From positions 1 through 5,254 of the forward strand of contig JAGPVI010000158.1 of the NCBI GenBank assembly GCA_018067115.1: a DNA stretch of 5,254 nt, in the 5' to 3' direction. The notes under the pieces were generated by a model. That model had not been told where the DNA came from. It saw nothing but the letters and a program-made list of their open reading frames with translations, and ran no database searches. Both the position numbers and the translations under genes were made by a program. Below, piece after piece: positions 1 through 5,254 of the stretch. Position 1 is the stretch's first letter; each line of letters begins with the position of its first letter. The DNA comes from Bizionia sp. GTDB taxonomy: Bacteria > Bacteroidota > Bacteroidia > Flavobacteriales > Flavobacteriaceae.

Positions 1-381
1 TTTACTATTATGAAAACATAACGCAAAATCACTATTTGCTTCTAAAAAATCGACTTGCTTCTGCAGTTTTAATGGGTCGGTCCAATAATCATCTCCTTCA
101 CATAACGCGATATATTTACCTTGAGCTTTTGGAAAAACAAAGTTCCGCCACGGTTTTATTTTCTTTGAGAATTGATTTTCATCCTGCAAAATGGTCACAA
201 TTCTATCGTCCTTACTAGCGAATTCGCTAATTATAGCTGCAGTTCCATCTGTAGAGGCGTCATCGTGAATTATAATTTCGATAGGGAAATTAGTTTCTTG
301 TATTAAAAAACCTTCAATTGTTTCTCGAACATATTTGGCGTGATTAAATGTTGTGCAACAAATACTTAATAAAGGCTTCAT
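1..381 (-). CDS. Family 2 glycosyltransferase, N-terminal part (runs off left edge)
   Basis: The first 127 residues of a GT-A fold glycosyltransferase that would move a sugar from a nucleotide-sugar donor onto a growing surface glycan at the cytoplasmic face of the membrane. Reading the minus strand from ATG at 381 gives a typical GT2 start (MKPLLSICCTTFNHAKYV), with the nucleotide-binding motif HDDASTDGT at residues 39-47 and the metal/donor-binding DxD-type motif EGDDYWTDP at 95-103. The frame has no stop down to base 1, so the catalytic-base region and C-terminus lie outside the window. No signal peptide or membrane segment is seen in this part. The ATG comes one base after the stop of the acyltransferase, so translation is probably coupled and the gene is the third of a leftward operon. 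Acceptor and donor cannot be told from this part. The family call is firm; the role in O-antigen, capsule or protein glycosylation is inferred from the neighbours. Confidence 0.93.
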   Translation of the reverse strand, partial: MKPLLSICCTTFNHAKYVRETIEGFLIQETNFPIEIIIHDDASTDGTAAIISEFASKDDRIVTILQDENQFSKKIKPWRNFVFPKAQGKYIALCEGDDYWTDPLKLQKQVDFLEANSDFALCFHNSK

Positions 382-382
382 T

Positions 383-1018
383 CTATTTTTTTATTAGTGG
401 TTTAGCAGGGTTTCCAATAAGCACAGTATTATCTGGAAATGATTTTGTAACATTAGCTTTTGCTCCTACAATACAATCGTTGCCTAGTATTATTTTTAAA
501 GGAATAATTAAGGCATTCATTCCTAGAAGAACGCGTTTTCCTAATTTACAATAAGAGCCAACCATAGATAGTGACGACATATAGCATCCAGTATCTAAAC
601 TCGCGTGATGGGCGACTAAACTATTAAAATCAATTACACAGTCGTTACCTAACGTACATTTTGTACTAATCTTGACGTTTAAATGTATAAAACACCCGTC
701 TCCAATAGAGGCAGATGGACTTATAAAAGCTTTAGGGTGAATTAAACTTGGTGTGTTTGCACCTAAATCTCTTAGTTTTTGGGCAATTTGACATCGTAAT
801 TTATTTTCGCCCATAGTTACAGCGAAATTTAAATTTCTTATCTCTTCTTTATACAAGTCTTCGGTGCACCCAATAATTGGCACCCCTAAAACCGACTCCC
901 CTATTCTTTCATTATTATAGTGATACAGTCCCTTAACGTTATAACCGCAATCTTGAGCAAGCTCGATTATAACTTCTGTGTAATTCCCTACGCCTATTAA
1001 ATAGATAATTGGTTTCAA
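383..1018 (-). CDS. NeuD/PglD/VioB-like hexapeptide-repeat sugar acyltransferase
   Basis: A 211-residue acetyl-CoA-dependent acyltransferase, the usual length for the NeuD/PglD family. Residues 1-68 form a small Rossmann-like sugar-nucleotide-binding domain (IYLIGVGNYTEVIIE near the start). From about residue 94 (HPKAFISPSASIGDG) to 190 there are hexapeptide turns of a left-handed beta-helix, ending in the IGNPAKPL tail usual for this group. VAHHA at 135-139 matches the PglD segment holding the catalytic His, so H137 is the likely general base. Placed straight after a sugar aminotransferase, it most likely N-acetylates the new amino group of a UDP- or dTDP-amino-dideoxy sugar, as PglD and VioB do; O-acetylation as in NeuD is the alternative. 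The start is TTG at 1018, since no in-frame ATG occurs before residue 69, which is inside the fold. The gene begins 2 bp after the aminotransferase stop and ends 1 bp before the glycosyltransferase. The N-terminal motif lacks the common GGHG form. Confidence 0.9.
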   Translation of the reverse strand: MKPIIYLIGVGNYTEVIIELAQDCGYNVKGLYHYNNERIGESVLGVPIIGCTEDLYKEEIRNLNFAVTMGENKLRCQIAQKLRDLGANTPSLIHPKAFISPSASIGDGCFIHLNVKISTKCTLGNDCVIDFNSLVAHHASLDTGCYMSSLSMVGSYCKLGKRVLLGMNALIIPLKIILGNDCIVGAKANVTKSFPDNTVLIGNPAKPLIKK

Positions 1019-1020
1019 AA

Positions 1021-2103
1021 TTATTGAATTGTATTAGTAATTATAGATAGTATTAATACCACCTCTTCCTCTTTAAGTTCATAATATAAAGGTAAGCACA
1101 GAATGCGTTTTGATATAGATTCTGAAACAGGCATAGGCTTAGTGGCGTGTACATAGTCTAAAGTATTTAACGAAGGATAGAAATAACGTCTAGGCGCAAT
1201 ACTTCTCTCTTCCAATGCTTTTTTAACCTTTAGGAGCGTAGTTTCATCTTTAAAAATAATCGGCATATACGAATAATTTCGTGTTGCCCCTTCACGAAAA
1301 GTTACCAATTGAATACCTTCTAATTTCTGAATTGTTTCTTCATACAATTCTACTAACGACTTCCGCTTCTCTATAATGGCGTTCATATACGGTAAAACCG
1401 ATAACCCCATAGCTGCTTGTAACTCTGATGCTTTTGCATTAATACCTAAACCGTGAAACTGCTCGCGACCGTTATGCCCAAAATTATGATGATAATACAC
1501 GGTATCGTACAAATCTTTATCGCGCATAAACATCGCTCCGCCCTCTCCCGTATGAAAAAGTTTTGTAGAGTGAAAACTCACCGTACTCACATCGCCATAA
1601 TTAAAAATCGATTGGCCTTTATACTGCACATTAAAACAATGTGCCGCATCGTAAATTACTTTAAGATTGTGTTTTTTAGCAAGGGCAGCAATGGCTTCGA
1701 TATCGCAGGGATTTCCAAACACATGAGTAACCAAAATAGCTTCGGTATCACTAGTAATAGATGCTTCAATTTTCGAGCAATCTATAGTTAATGTCTCTGC
1801 TTCAATATCTACAAAAACAGGTGTGCAGTTTTCCCAAACTATGCTAGAAGTAGTTGCTACATAACTAAAAGGAGTCGTTATAATTTCTTTGGTTATTCCT
1901 AGGGCTTTTATTGCAATTTGTAATGGTAAAGTGCCATTTGTAGTTACAAAAAAGTTTTCGACACCTAAGAAATCAGATAATTTATCCTCCAACTCTACTA
2001 AAAGTTCTCCTCTGTTGGTGATCCATTTATTCTTCCACGCTCTGTTTAAAATGAGCGTATAGTCTTCAATTGGGGGTAAAAAAGTCTGGGTTACATTGAT
2101 CAT
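1021..2103 (-). CDS. DegT/DnrJ/EryC1/StrS-family PLP-dependent sugar aminotransferase (VioA-like)
   Basis: A complete 360-residue cytosolic aminotransferase that converts a nucleotide-linked 4-keto-6-deoxyhexose to the amino sugar, usually with glutamate as amino donor. Visible landmarks are TTNGTLPLQIA at 54-64 (cofactor phosphate region), YDAAH at 151-155 with D152 positioned to hold the PLP pyridine nitrogen, SFHSTKLFHTGEGG at 176-189 with K181 as the Schiff-base lysine, GINAKASELQAAMG at 220-233, and RRYFYPSLN at 305-313 near the sugar site. The N-terminus INVTQTFLPP resembles VioA-type 4-aminotransferases, which make dTDP-4-amino-4,6-dideoxyglucose; this substrate is an inference, and UDP-sugar or 3-amino products are not excluded. 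The ATG at 2103 gives the N-terminus expected for the family. It is the first gene of the leftward cassette, followed within 2 bp by an N-acyltransferase, which supports an N-acylated amino sugar as end product. No dehydratase lies upstream, so that enzyme must be encoded elsewhere. Confidence 0.94.
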   Translation of the reverse strand: MINVTQTFLPPIEDYTLILNRAWKNKWITNRGELLVELEDKLSDFLGVENFFVTTNGTLPLQIAIKALGITKEIITTPFSYVATTSSIVWENCTPVFVDIEAETLTIDCSKIEASITSDTEAILVTHVFGNPCDIEAIAALAKKHNLKVIYDAAHCFNVQYKGQSIFNYGDVSTVSFHSTKLFHTGEGGAMFMRDKDLYDTVYYHHNFGHNGREQFHGLGINAKASELQAAMGLSVLPYMNAIIEKRKSLVELYEETIQKLEGIQLVTFREGATRNYSYMPIIFKDETTLLKVKKALEERSIAPRRYFYPSLNTLDYVHATKPMPVSESISKRILCLPLYYELKEEEVVLILSIITNTIQ

Positions 2104-2128
2104 AAATACAAATTAGCAACTATTTTTG
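2096..2128 (+). promoter_or_regulatory. Candidate Bacteroidetes-type promoter for the tsaC operon
   Basis: TATTTTTG at 2121-2128 fits the TAnnTTTG -7 consensus of Bacteroidetes primary-sigma promoters, and TTG at 2096-2098 lies 22 bp upstream as a possible -33 element. Transcription would begin near 2133-2136, leaving a leader of about 95 nt before tsaC. The -33 element would lie inside the start of the divergent aminotransferase gene. The consensus is loose in AT-rich DNA, so this is a candidate only. Confidence 0.35.
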
Positions 2129-2131
2129 CTA
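2114..2131. repeat. Short inverted repeat in the divergent intergenic region
   Basis: TAGCAA at 2114-2119 and TTGCTA at 2126-2131 form a 6-bp inverted repeat with a 6-nt spacer. Its right arm overlaps the candidate plus-strand -7 element. A further direct copy of TTAGCAA (2113-2119) occurs at 2180-2186. It could be a regulator half-site set, but arms this short arise often by chance. Confidence 0.2.
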
Positions 2132-2141
2132 TTACAAACGA

Positions 2142-2149
2142 CAAATTTA
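2142..2149 (-). promoter_or_regulatory. Candidate -7 element for the leftward glycan cassette
   Basis: Read on the minus strand the bases are TAAATTTG, an exact match to the TAnnTTTG consensus, placed so that a transcript would start about 30-35 nt before the aminotransferase ATG at 2103. No convincing TTG or TTTG is seen at the expected distance upstream, so only half of the promoter is supported. Confidence 0.3.
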
Positions 2150-2164
2150 AAGCTTTAATATTAA
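2147..2164. repeat. Overlapping AT-rich palindromes upstream of the glycan cassette
   Basis: TTAAAGCTTTAA at 2147-2158 is a perfect 12-bp palindrome, and TTAATATTAA at 2155-2164 is a perfect 10-bp palindrome sharing four bases with it. They abut and partly overlap the candidate minus-strand -7 element, so they could be an operator or a melting-prone AT tract. They may also simply reflect AT-rich composition. Confidence 0.2.
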
Positions 2165-2185
2165 TTACGTTCACTTTTATTAGCA

Positions 2186-2233
2186 ATGAATGCTGTCGTA
2201 TTAACAGAAAATTCAAGACCTTTGCAACGATGA
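2186..2233 (+). CDS. Possible 15-residue leader ORF overlapping the tsaC start
   Basis: ATG at 2186 opens a 15-codon frame (MNAVVLTENSRPLQR) whose TGA stop at 2231-2233 overlaps the tsaC ATG as ATGA. Such an overlap is the usual geometry of translational coupling, and the ORF lies in the leader of the proposed tsaC transcript. It matches nothing I recognise, shows no run of a single regulatory amino acid, and an ORF of this length is common by chance. It is listed only because of the exact overlap. Confidence 0.15.
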   Translation: MNAVVLTENSRPLQR

Positions 2234-2790
2234 AAGAAGAAGTTTACAAAGTTTACGAGATTTTAAAAAAAGGCGGTATCATTTTATACCCTACAGATAC
2301 TGTATGGGGTATAGGTTGCGATGCTACAAATGCTGAAGCCGTAGAGCGTATTTATAAGTTGAAACAACGCACCGAAAAGAAAGCGATGATTTGCCTGGTG
2401 CATAATTATGGTTTATTAGAAAAACATGTCGATAACGTACCTAATGTAGCCTACGACATATTAGACTTATCGGTAACACCAACCACCGTTATATATGACA
2501 ACCCAGCGGGGGTAGCCGAAAATTTAATTGCAGAAGACAACTCTTTAGCGATACGCGTGGTTAAGCACGAATTTTGCGAAAAATTAATTAGAAAACTAGG
2601 AAAACCGTTAGTCTCAACATCGGCAAATATTTCTGGACAGCCTACGCCAAAATCGTTTAAAGAAATAAGCGAGGTCATTTTAAAAGGTGTGGATTATGTT
2701 GTAAATTTGCAAAGCGAAACTCAAAACTCAAAACCGTCTAGTATTTTTAAATTAAGTAGTAGCGGATCTATAAAAATTATTCGCGAGTAA
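2230..2790 (+). CDS. tsaC: L-threonylcarbamoyladenylate synthase (TsaC/YrdC/Sua5 family)
   Basis: A 186-residue YrdC-fold enzyme that combines L-threonine, bicarbonate and ATP into threonylcarbamoyl-AMP, the donor used by TsaD with TsaB and TsaE to make t6A at position 37 of ANN-decoding tRNAs. Landmarks are LYPTDTVWGIGCDA at 19-32, the KQR basic pair at 45-47 (K45, R47), the P-T-T segment at 84-86, AIRV with R109, and STSANISG at 129-136, whose S131 and N133 are typical active-site residues. The length matches the short TsaC form without the Sua5 C-terminal domain. The start at 2230 puts the usual 14-20 residues before the PTDT motif. The frame stays open upstream, but I see no usable ATG, GTG or TTG there. 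The gene leads a rightward operon, with cca 14 bp downstream, so two tRNA-processing steps are linked. A YciO-type paralogue is the alternative, but the complete motifs favour TsaC. Confidence 0.93.
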   Translation: MKEEVYKVYEILKKGGIILYPTDTVWGIGCDATNAEAVERIYKLKQRTEKKAMICLVHNYGLLEKHVDNVPNVAYDILDLSVTPTTVIYDNPAGVAENLIAEDNSLAIRVVKHEFCEKLIRKLGKPLVSTSANISGQPTPKSFKEISEVILKGVDYVVNLQSETQNSKPSSIFKLSSSGSIKIIRE

Positions 2791-2804
2791 GTTGGCACAA
2801 AGCG

Positions 2805-4220
2805 ATGAATTACAAAGAAGCATTACAACATACCATATTTAAAACCATTTCTAAATCCGCAGCCGAATTAAATTTAGACAGCTATGTCATAGGCGGTTTT
2901 GTTCGCGATTTTTTATTACAACGCGGCGACGCTAAAGACATTGATATTGTTGCTATTGGCAGCGGTATCGCTTTAGCTAAACAGGTTGCAAAAAACTTAC
3001 CCACCAAACCTAAAGTTCAAATTTTTAAAACGTACGGCACCGCAATGCTACGTTTTCAAGACATAGAAATTGAATTTGTAGGGGCACGTAAAGAATCTTA
3101 TACAGAAGATAGCAGAAATCCCATTGTGGAAGACGGCTCTCTCCAAGACGACCAAAACCGTCGTGATTTTACTATAAATGCCTTAGCTTTAAATTTATCT
3201 GAAACTCATTTCGGTGATCTATTAGATCCTTTTAACGGTATTAAAGATCTTGATAATAAGGTTATAAAAACACCATTAAACCCCGATATTACATATAGTG
3301 ACGACCCTTTACGAATGCTTCGCGCTATTCGTTTTGCCTCGCAATTAGATTTTGAGATTGAAAATGACTCACTGGTTTCTATTAAAAGAAACAGCGAGCG
3401 TATAAAAATTATTACCAAGGAGCGCATTGTAGTAGAACTCAATAAAATTATTGAGAGTAAGATACCATCTAAAGGCTTTTTACTATTAGAAAAAACGGGA
3501 CTATTACACTATATTTTACCGGAACTAACAGCTTTAAAAGGTATAGACGAAGTTGAAGGTCAGACCCATAAAGACAATTTTTATCACACCCTAGAAGTGC
3601 TAGACAATATTGCAAAACATACAGATGATGTGTGGTTACGCTGGGCGGCTTTGCTCCACGATATAGGAAAAGCACCGACCAAAAAATTCAGTAAAAAAGC
3701 AGGATGGACATTTCATGCGCACGAATTTGAAGGCTCTAAAATGGTCTATCGCTTGTTTAAGCGCTTAAAAATGCCGCTTAATGAAAAAATGAAATTCGTA
3801 CAGAAATTGGTGTTTATGAGTTCGCGACCTATCGTTCTTGCTCAAGAGACTGTTACAGACTCGGCCGTGAGACGTCTTGTTTTCGATGCTGGCGAATATG
3901 TTGAGGATTTAATGACACTTTGTGAAGCCGATATTACCACTAAAAATCCTAAGAAATTTAATAAATACCATAACAACTTTAAAATTGTTAGAGAAAAAAT
4001 AATTGAAGTCGAAGCACGCGATCAAGTGCGTAATTTTCAACCACCAGTAAGTGGTGAAGAAATTATGAAAACCTTCAATTTAAAACCTTCTCGCGAAATA
4101 GGTGTTATTAAAGAAGCGATAAAAGAAGCAATTTTAGAAGGCGAAATCCCAAACGAACACGAGGCAGCTTTCAGTTTAATGCTTAAAGAAGGAGAGAAAT
4201 TGGGTTTAAAACACATTTAA
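2805..4220 (+). CDS. cca: CCA tRNA nucleotidyltransferase with C-terminal HD domain
   Basis: A 471-residue class II nucleotidyltransferase that builds or repairs the 3' CCA end of tRNAs from CTP and ATP without a template. The head domain shows GGFVRD at 30-35, the metal-binding pair DID at 45-47 (D45, D47), EIEFVGARKESY near 88-99, and RRDFTINALA at 119-128, which selects ribose. SDDPLRMLRAIRF at 165-177 carries the base-templating motif, with D166 and R170 in the roles of Asp and Arg; the usual EDxxR reads DDxxR here. Residues from about 250 form an HD hydrolase-like domain with H256, H261, HD at 285-286, HAHE at 304-307 and D376, all apparently intact, so phosphohydrolase activity is possible. 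The length is normal for HD-bearing bacterial enzymes. The start is ATG at 2805, 14 bp after tsaC. The TAA stop is followed by a single base before ctaA. A CC-only or A-only specificity cannot be excluded by eye. Confidence 0.94.
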   Translation: MNYKEALQHTIFKTISKSAAELNLDSYVIGGFVRDFLLQRGDAKDIDIVAIGSGIALAKQVAKNLPTKPKVQIFKTYGTAMLRFQDIEIEFVGARKESYTEDSRNPIVEDGSLQDDQNRRDFTINALALNLSETHFGDLLDPFNGIKDLDNKVIKTPLNPDITYSDDPLRMLRAIRFASQLDFEIENDSLVSIKRNSERIKIITKERIVVELNKIIESKIPSKGFLLLEKTGLLHYILPELTALKGIDEVEGQTHKDNFYHTLEVLDNIAKHTDDVWLRWAALLHDIGKAPTKKFSKKAGWTFHAHEFEGSKMVYRLFKRLKMPLNEKMKFVQKLVFMSSRPIVLAQETVTDSAVRRLVFDAGEYVEDLMTLCEADITTKNPKKFNKYHNNFKIVREKIIEVEARDQVRNFQPPVSGEEIMKTFNLKPSREIGVIKEAIKEAILEGEIPNEHEAAFSLMLKEGEKLGLKHI

Positions 4221-4221
4221 A

Positions 4222-5254
4222 ATGCATAAAAAATTTAGAACGTTAGTAAAAACAGCTTTAGTTTTAGTTTACGTTGTTATTATTGCTGGTGCCGTTGTAA
4301 GAATGACGGGATCTGGAATGGGCTGCCCAGATTGGCCAAAATGTTTTGGTTATTACATCCCTCCTACCGAAGCTTCAGAATTAGAATTTAAACCCAATTT
4401 CGAATACAAAAAAGGCATCGTAATCATTCAAAACGAAGCGCTTTTAGTTGCTAAAACCAAATTTAATTCTCAGGAGACTTTAGACCCTAATAATTGGGAA
4501 ACGTACACCAAACACGATTATGCAGTTTACAACCCTGTGCATACTTGGGTGGAATACATCAACCGTTTGTCCGGTGCATTGTCTGGAATTCCAATATTAA
4601 TTTTTACTATTATGTCCTTTTGGTTTTGGCGTAAAAATATCTGGATCCCAATACTTTCAGTCATTATTTTATTTAGTATGGGCTTCCAGGCTTGGCTAGG
4701 TAAAACGGTAGTAGACTCTAATTTATCACCTTATAAAATAACCGTGCATATGGTAATGGCACTCGTTATAGTAGCCATTATCTTATTTTTAATTTACTTT
4801 ACAAATACCGAGAGAAAACCTTTTAAATACAACGCTTTCTTTTATAAACTACTCGTTTTTTCATCCATTTTAACCCTTATTCAAATTGTTTTAGGCACGC
4901 AAATAAGGCAGTTTGTAGATGAGCAAATTAAAGCCCTTGGTTACGGTACAAATGCAATGTGGCTTAACGATGCGCCCATTAGCTTCTATATACACCGTTC
5001 ATTTTCCATTCTAGTACTTGCAGTTAATTTGTTATTGCTCTATTTAAATAAAAAACACCACTTAAAACACAGTAAATTAAATTGGGTTATGGTGCTTTTA
5101 ATTCTAGAAACTATAACCGGAATTTTAATGGCTAATTTCGATTTCCCTTTTGGCACGCAATCACTTCACATTGTGTTAGCAAGTATTTTATTTGGATATC
5201 AATTTTACTTGATATTAGAGGCCTCAAAACCTAAGAAAGCAATTCAAACTTTGT
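4222..5254 (+). CDS. ctaA: Heme A synthase, COX15/CtaA family (C-terminus beyond right edge)
   Basis: 344 codons without a stop of a polytopic inner-membrane enzyme that oxidises the C8 methyl of heme O to a formyl group, giving heme A for aa3-type cytochrome oxidase. About eight hydrophobic helices are visible: near 9-27, 115-136, 141-159, 173-193, 207-226, 256-275, 286-304 and 315-333. After helix 1 comes RMTGSGMGCPDWPKCFG (27-43), holding the Cys pair C35/C41 of the first external loop, which is long here (to about 106). E111 in HTWVEYINR fits the catalytic Glu. H176 (TVHM), H258 (YIHR) and H315 (SLHI) match three of the four heme-ligand His, but the first position of the E-x-x-H motif is N114. 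The second Cys pair known from Bacillus is absent. The start is ATG at 4222, one base after the cca stop, so it is probably translationally coupled. By family length only a few residues are likely missing. Confidence 0.92.
   Translation, partial: MHKKFRTLVKTALVLVYVVIIAGAVVRMTGSGMGCPDWPKCFGYYIPPTEASELEFKPNFEYKKGIVIIQNEALLVAKTKFNSQETLDPNNWETYTKHDYAVYNPVHTWVEYINRLSGALSGIPILIFTIMSFWFWRKNIWIPILSVIILFSMGFQAWLGKTVVDSNLSPYKITVHMVMALVIVAIILFLIYFTNTERKPFKYNAFFYKLLVFSSILTLIQIVLGTQIRQFVDEQIKALGYGTNAMWLNDAPISFYIHRSFSILVLAVNLLLLYLNKKHHLKHSKLNWVMVLLILETITGILMANFDFPFGTQSLHIVLASILFGYQFYLILEASKPKKAIQTL

Noticed and set aside
36..218. Plus-strand open frame of 60 codons
   Set aside because: It lies antisense to a clear GT2 glycosyltransferase frame and resembles no protein.
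381..395. A7 run at the acyltransferase-glycosyltransferase junction as a programmed frameshift or slippage site making a fusion protein
   Set aside because: A +1 shift, or loss of one A, would join the two frames, but a -1 shift hits a stop. The run is only 7 bases, and the glycosyltransferase has its own good ATG. Simple coupling explains the junction.
348..554. Plus-strand open frame of 68 codons
   Set aside because: Antisense to the hexapeptide acyltransferase, whose motifs are intact in the other strand.
1453..1791. Plus-strand open frame of 112 codons
   Set aside because: The longest shadow frame, but fully antisense to the aminotransferase core including its PLP lysine region; no recognisable motif.
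2104..2229. Riboswitch or structured RNA leader before tsaC
   Set aside because: Only short AT-rich palindromes are present; I see no multi-helix fold or known aptamer motif.
2451..2678. Minus-strand open frame inside tsaC
   Set aside because: Shadow of the YrdC-fold gene; no family features.
3206..3675. Two minus-strand open frames inside cca
   Set aside because: Both are antisense to conserved cca coding sequence and show no family motifs.
4200..4240. Terminator between cca and ctaA
   Set aside because: There is no GC-rich hairpin and only one base separates the genes, so a terminator is not possible there.
1..5254. Mobile element, CRISPR, toxin-antitoxin or defence system
   Set aside because: No transposase, integrase, terminal repeats, spaced direct repeats or defence-type domains are visible. 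All coding space belongs to sugar-nucleotide, tRNA and heme genes.

Overview
The window looks like a chromosomal segment from a member of the Bacteroidetes, most likely the Flavobacteriaceae. The evidence is AT-rich DNA, the wording of the proteins, start codons without clear Shine-Dalgarno sequences, and TAnnTTTG-type -7 promoter elements. This placement is an inference from reading the sequence, not from a search.

Left arm (1-2103, minus strand, read right to left): a tightly packed surface-glycan cassette. It begins with a PLP-dependent DegT/DnrJ/EryC1/StrS sugar aminotransferase (1021-2103). Two bases later comes a NeuD/PglD/VioB-like left-handed beta-helix acyltransferase that appears to start at TTG (383-1018). 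One base later comes a family 2 glycosyltransferase that runs off the left edge (381 to beyond 1). An aminotransferase followed by an N-acyltransferase is the arrangement expected for making a nucleotide-linked N-acylated amino-dideoxy sugar, such as dTDP-Qui4NAc or a UDP-bacillosamine type. The neighbouring transferase, and probably others outside the window, would then add sugars to an O-antigen, capsule or protein glycan. The nucleotide-sugar 4,6-dehydratase that must supply the substrate is not in the window.

Divergent intergenic region (2104-2229): AT-rich, with a -7-like element on each strand pointing at each other, short palindromes, and a possible 15-codon leader ORF whose stop overlaps the tsaC start as ATGA. 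All of these are weak calls.

Right arm (2230-5254, plus strand): a housekeeping operon. It holds tsaC (threonylcarbamoyl-AMP synthase for the t6A37 tRNA modification), cca (tRNA nucleotidyltransferase with a C-terminal HD domain) and ctaA/COX15 (heme A synthase, running off the right edge). The gaps are 14 bp and 1 bp, so the genes are probably co-transcribed. The first two serve tRNA modification and maturation; the third serves heme A supply for the aerobic cytochrome oxidase.

I see no mobile element, RNA gene, CRISPR array or clear terminator, and nothing I would call a new biological system. The most notable protein-level oddity is the heme A synthase, where Asn occupies the position of the first conserved heme-ligand His. 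The other items of interest are the TTG start and ultra-tight junctions of the glycan cassette, the degenerate N-terminal motif of the acyltransferase, and the layout of the divergent intergenic region.
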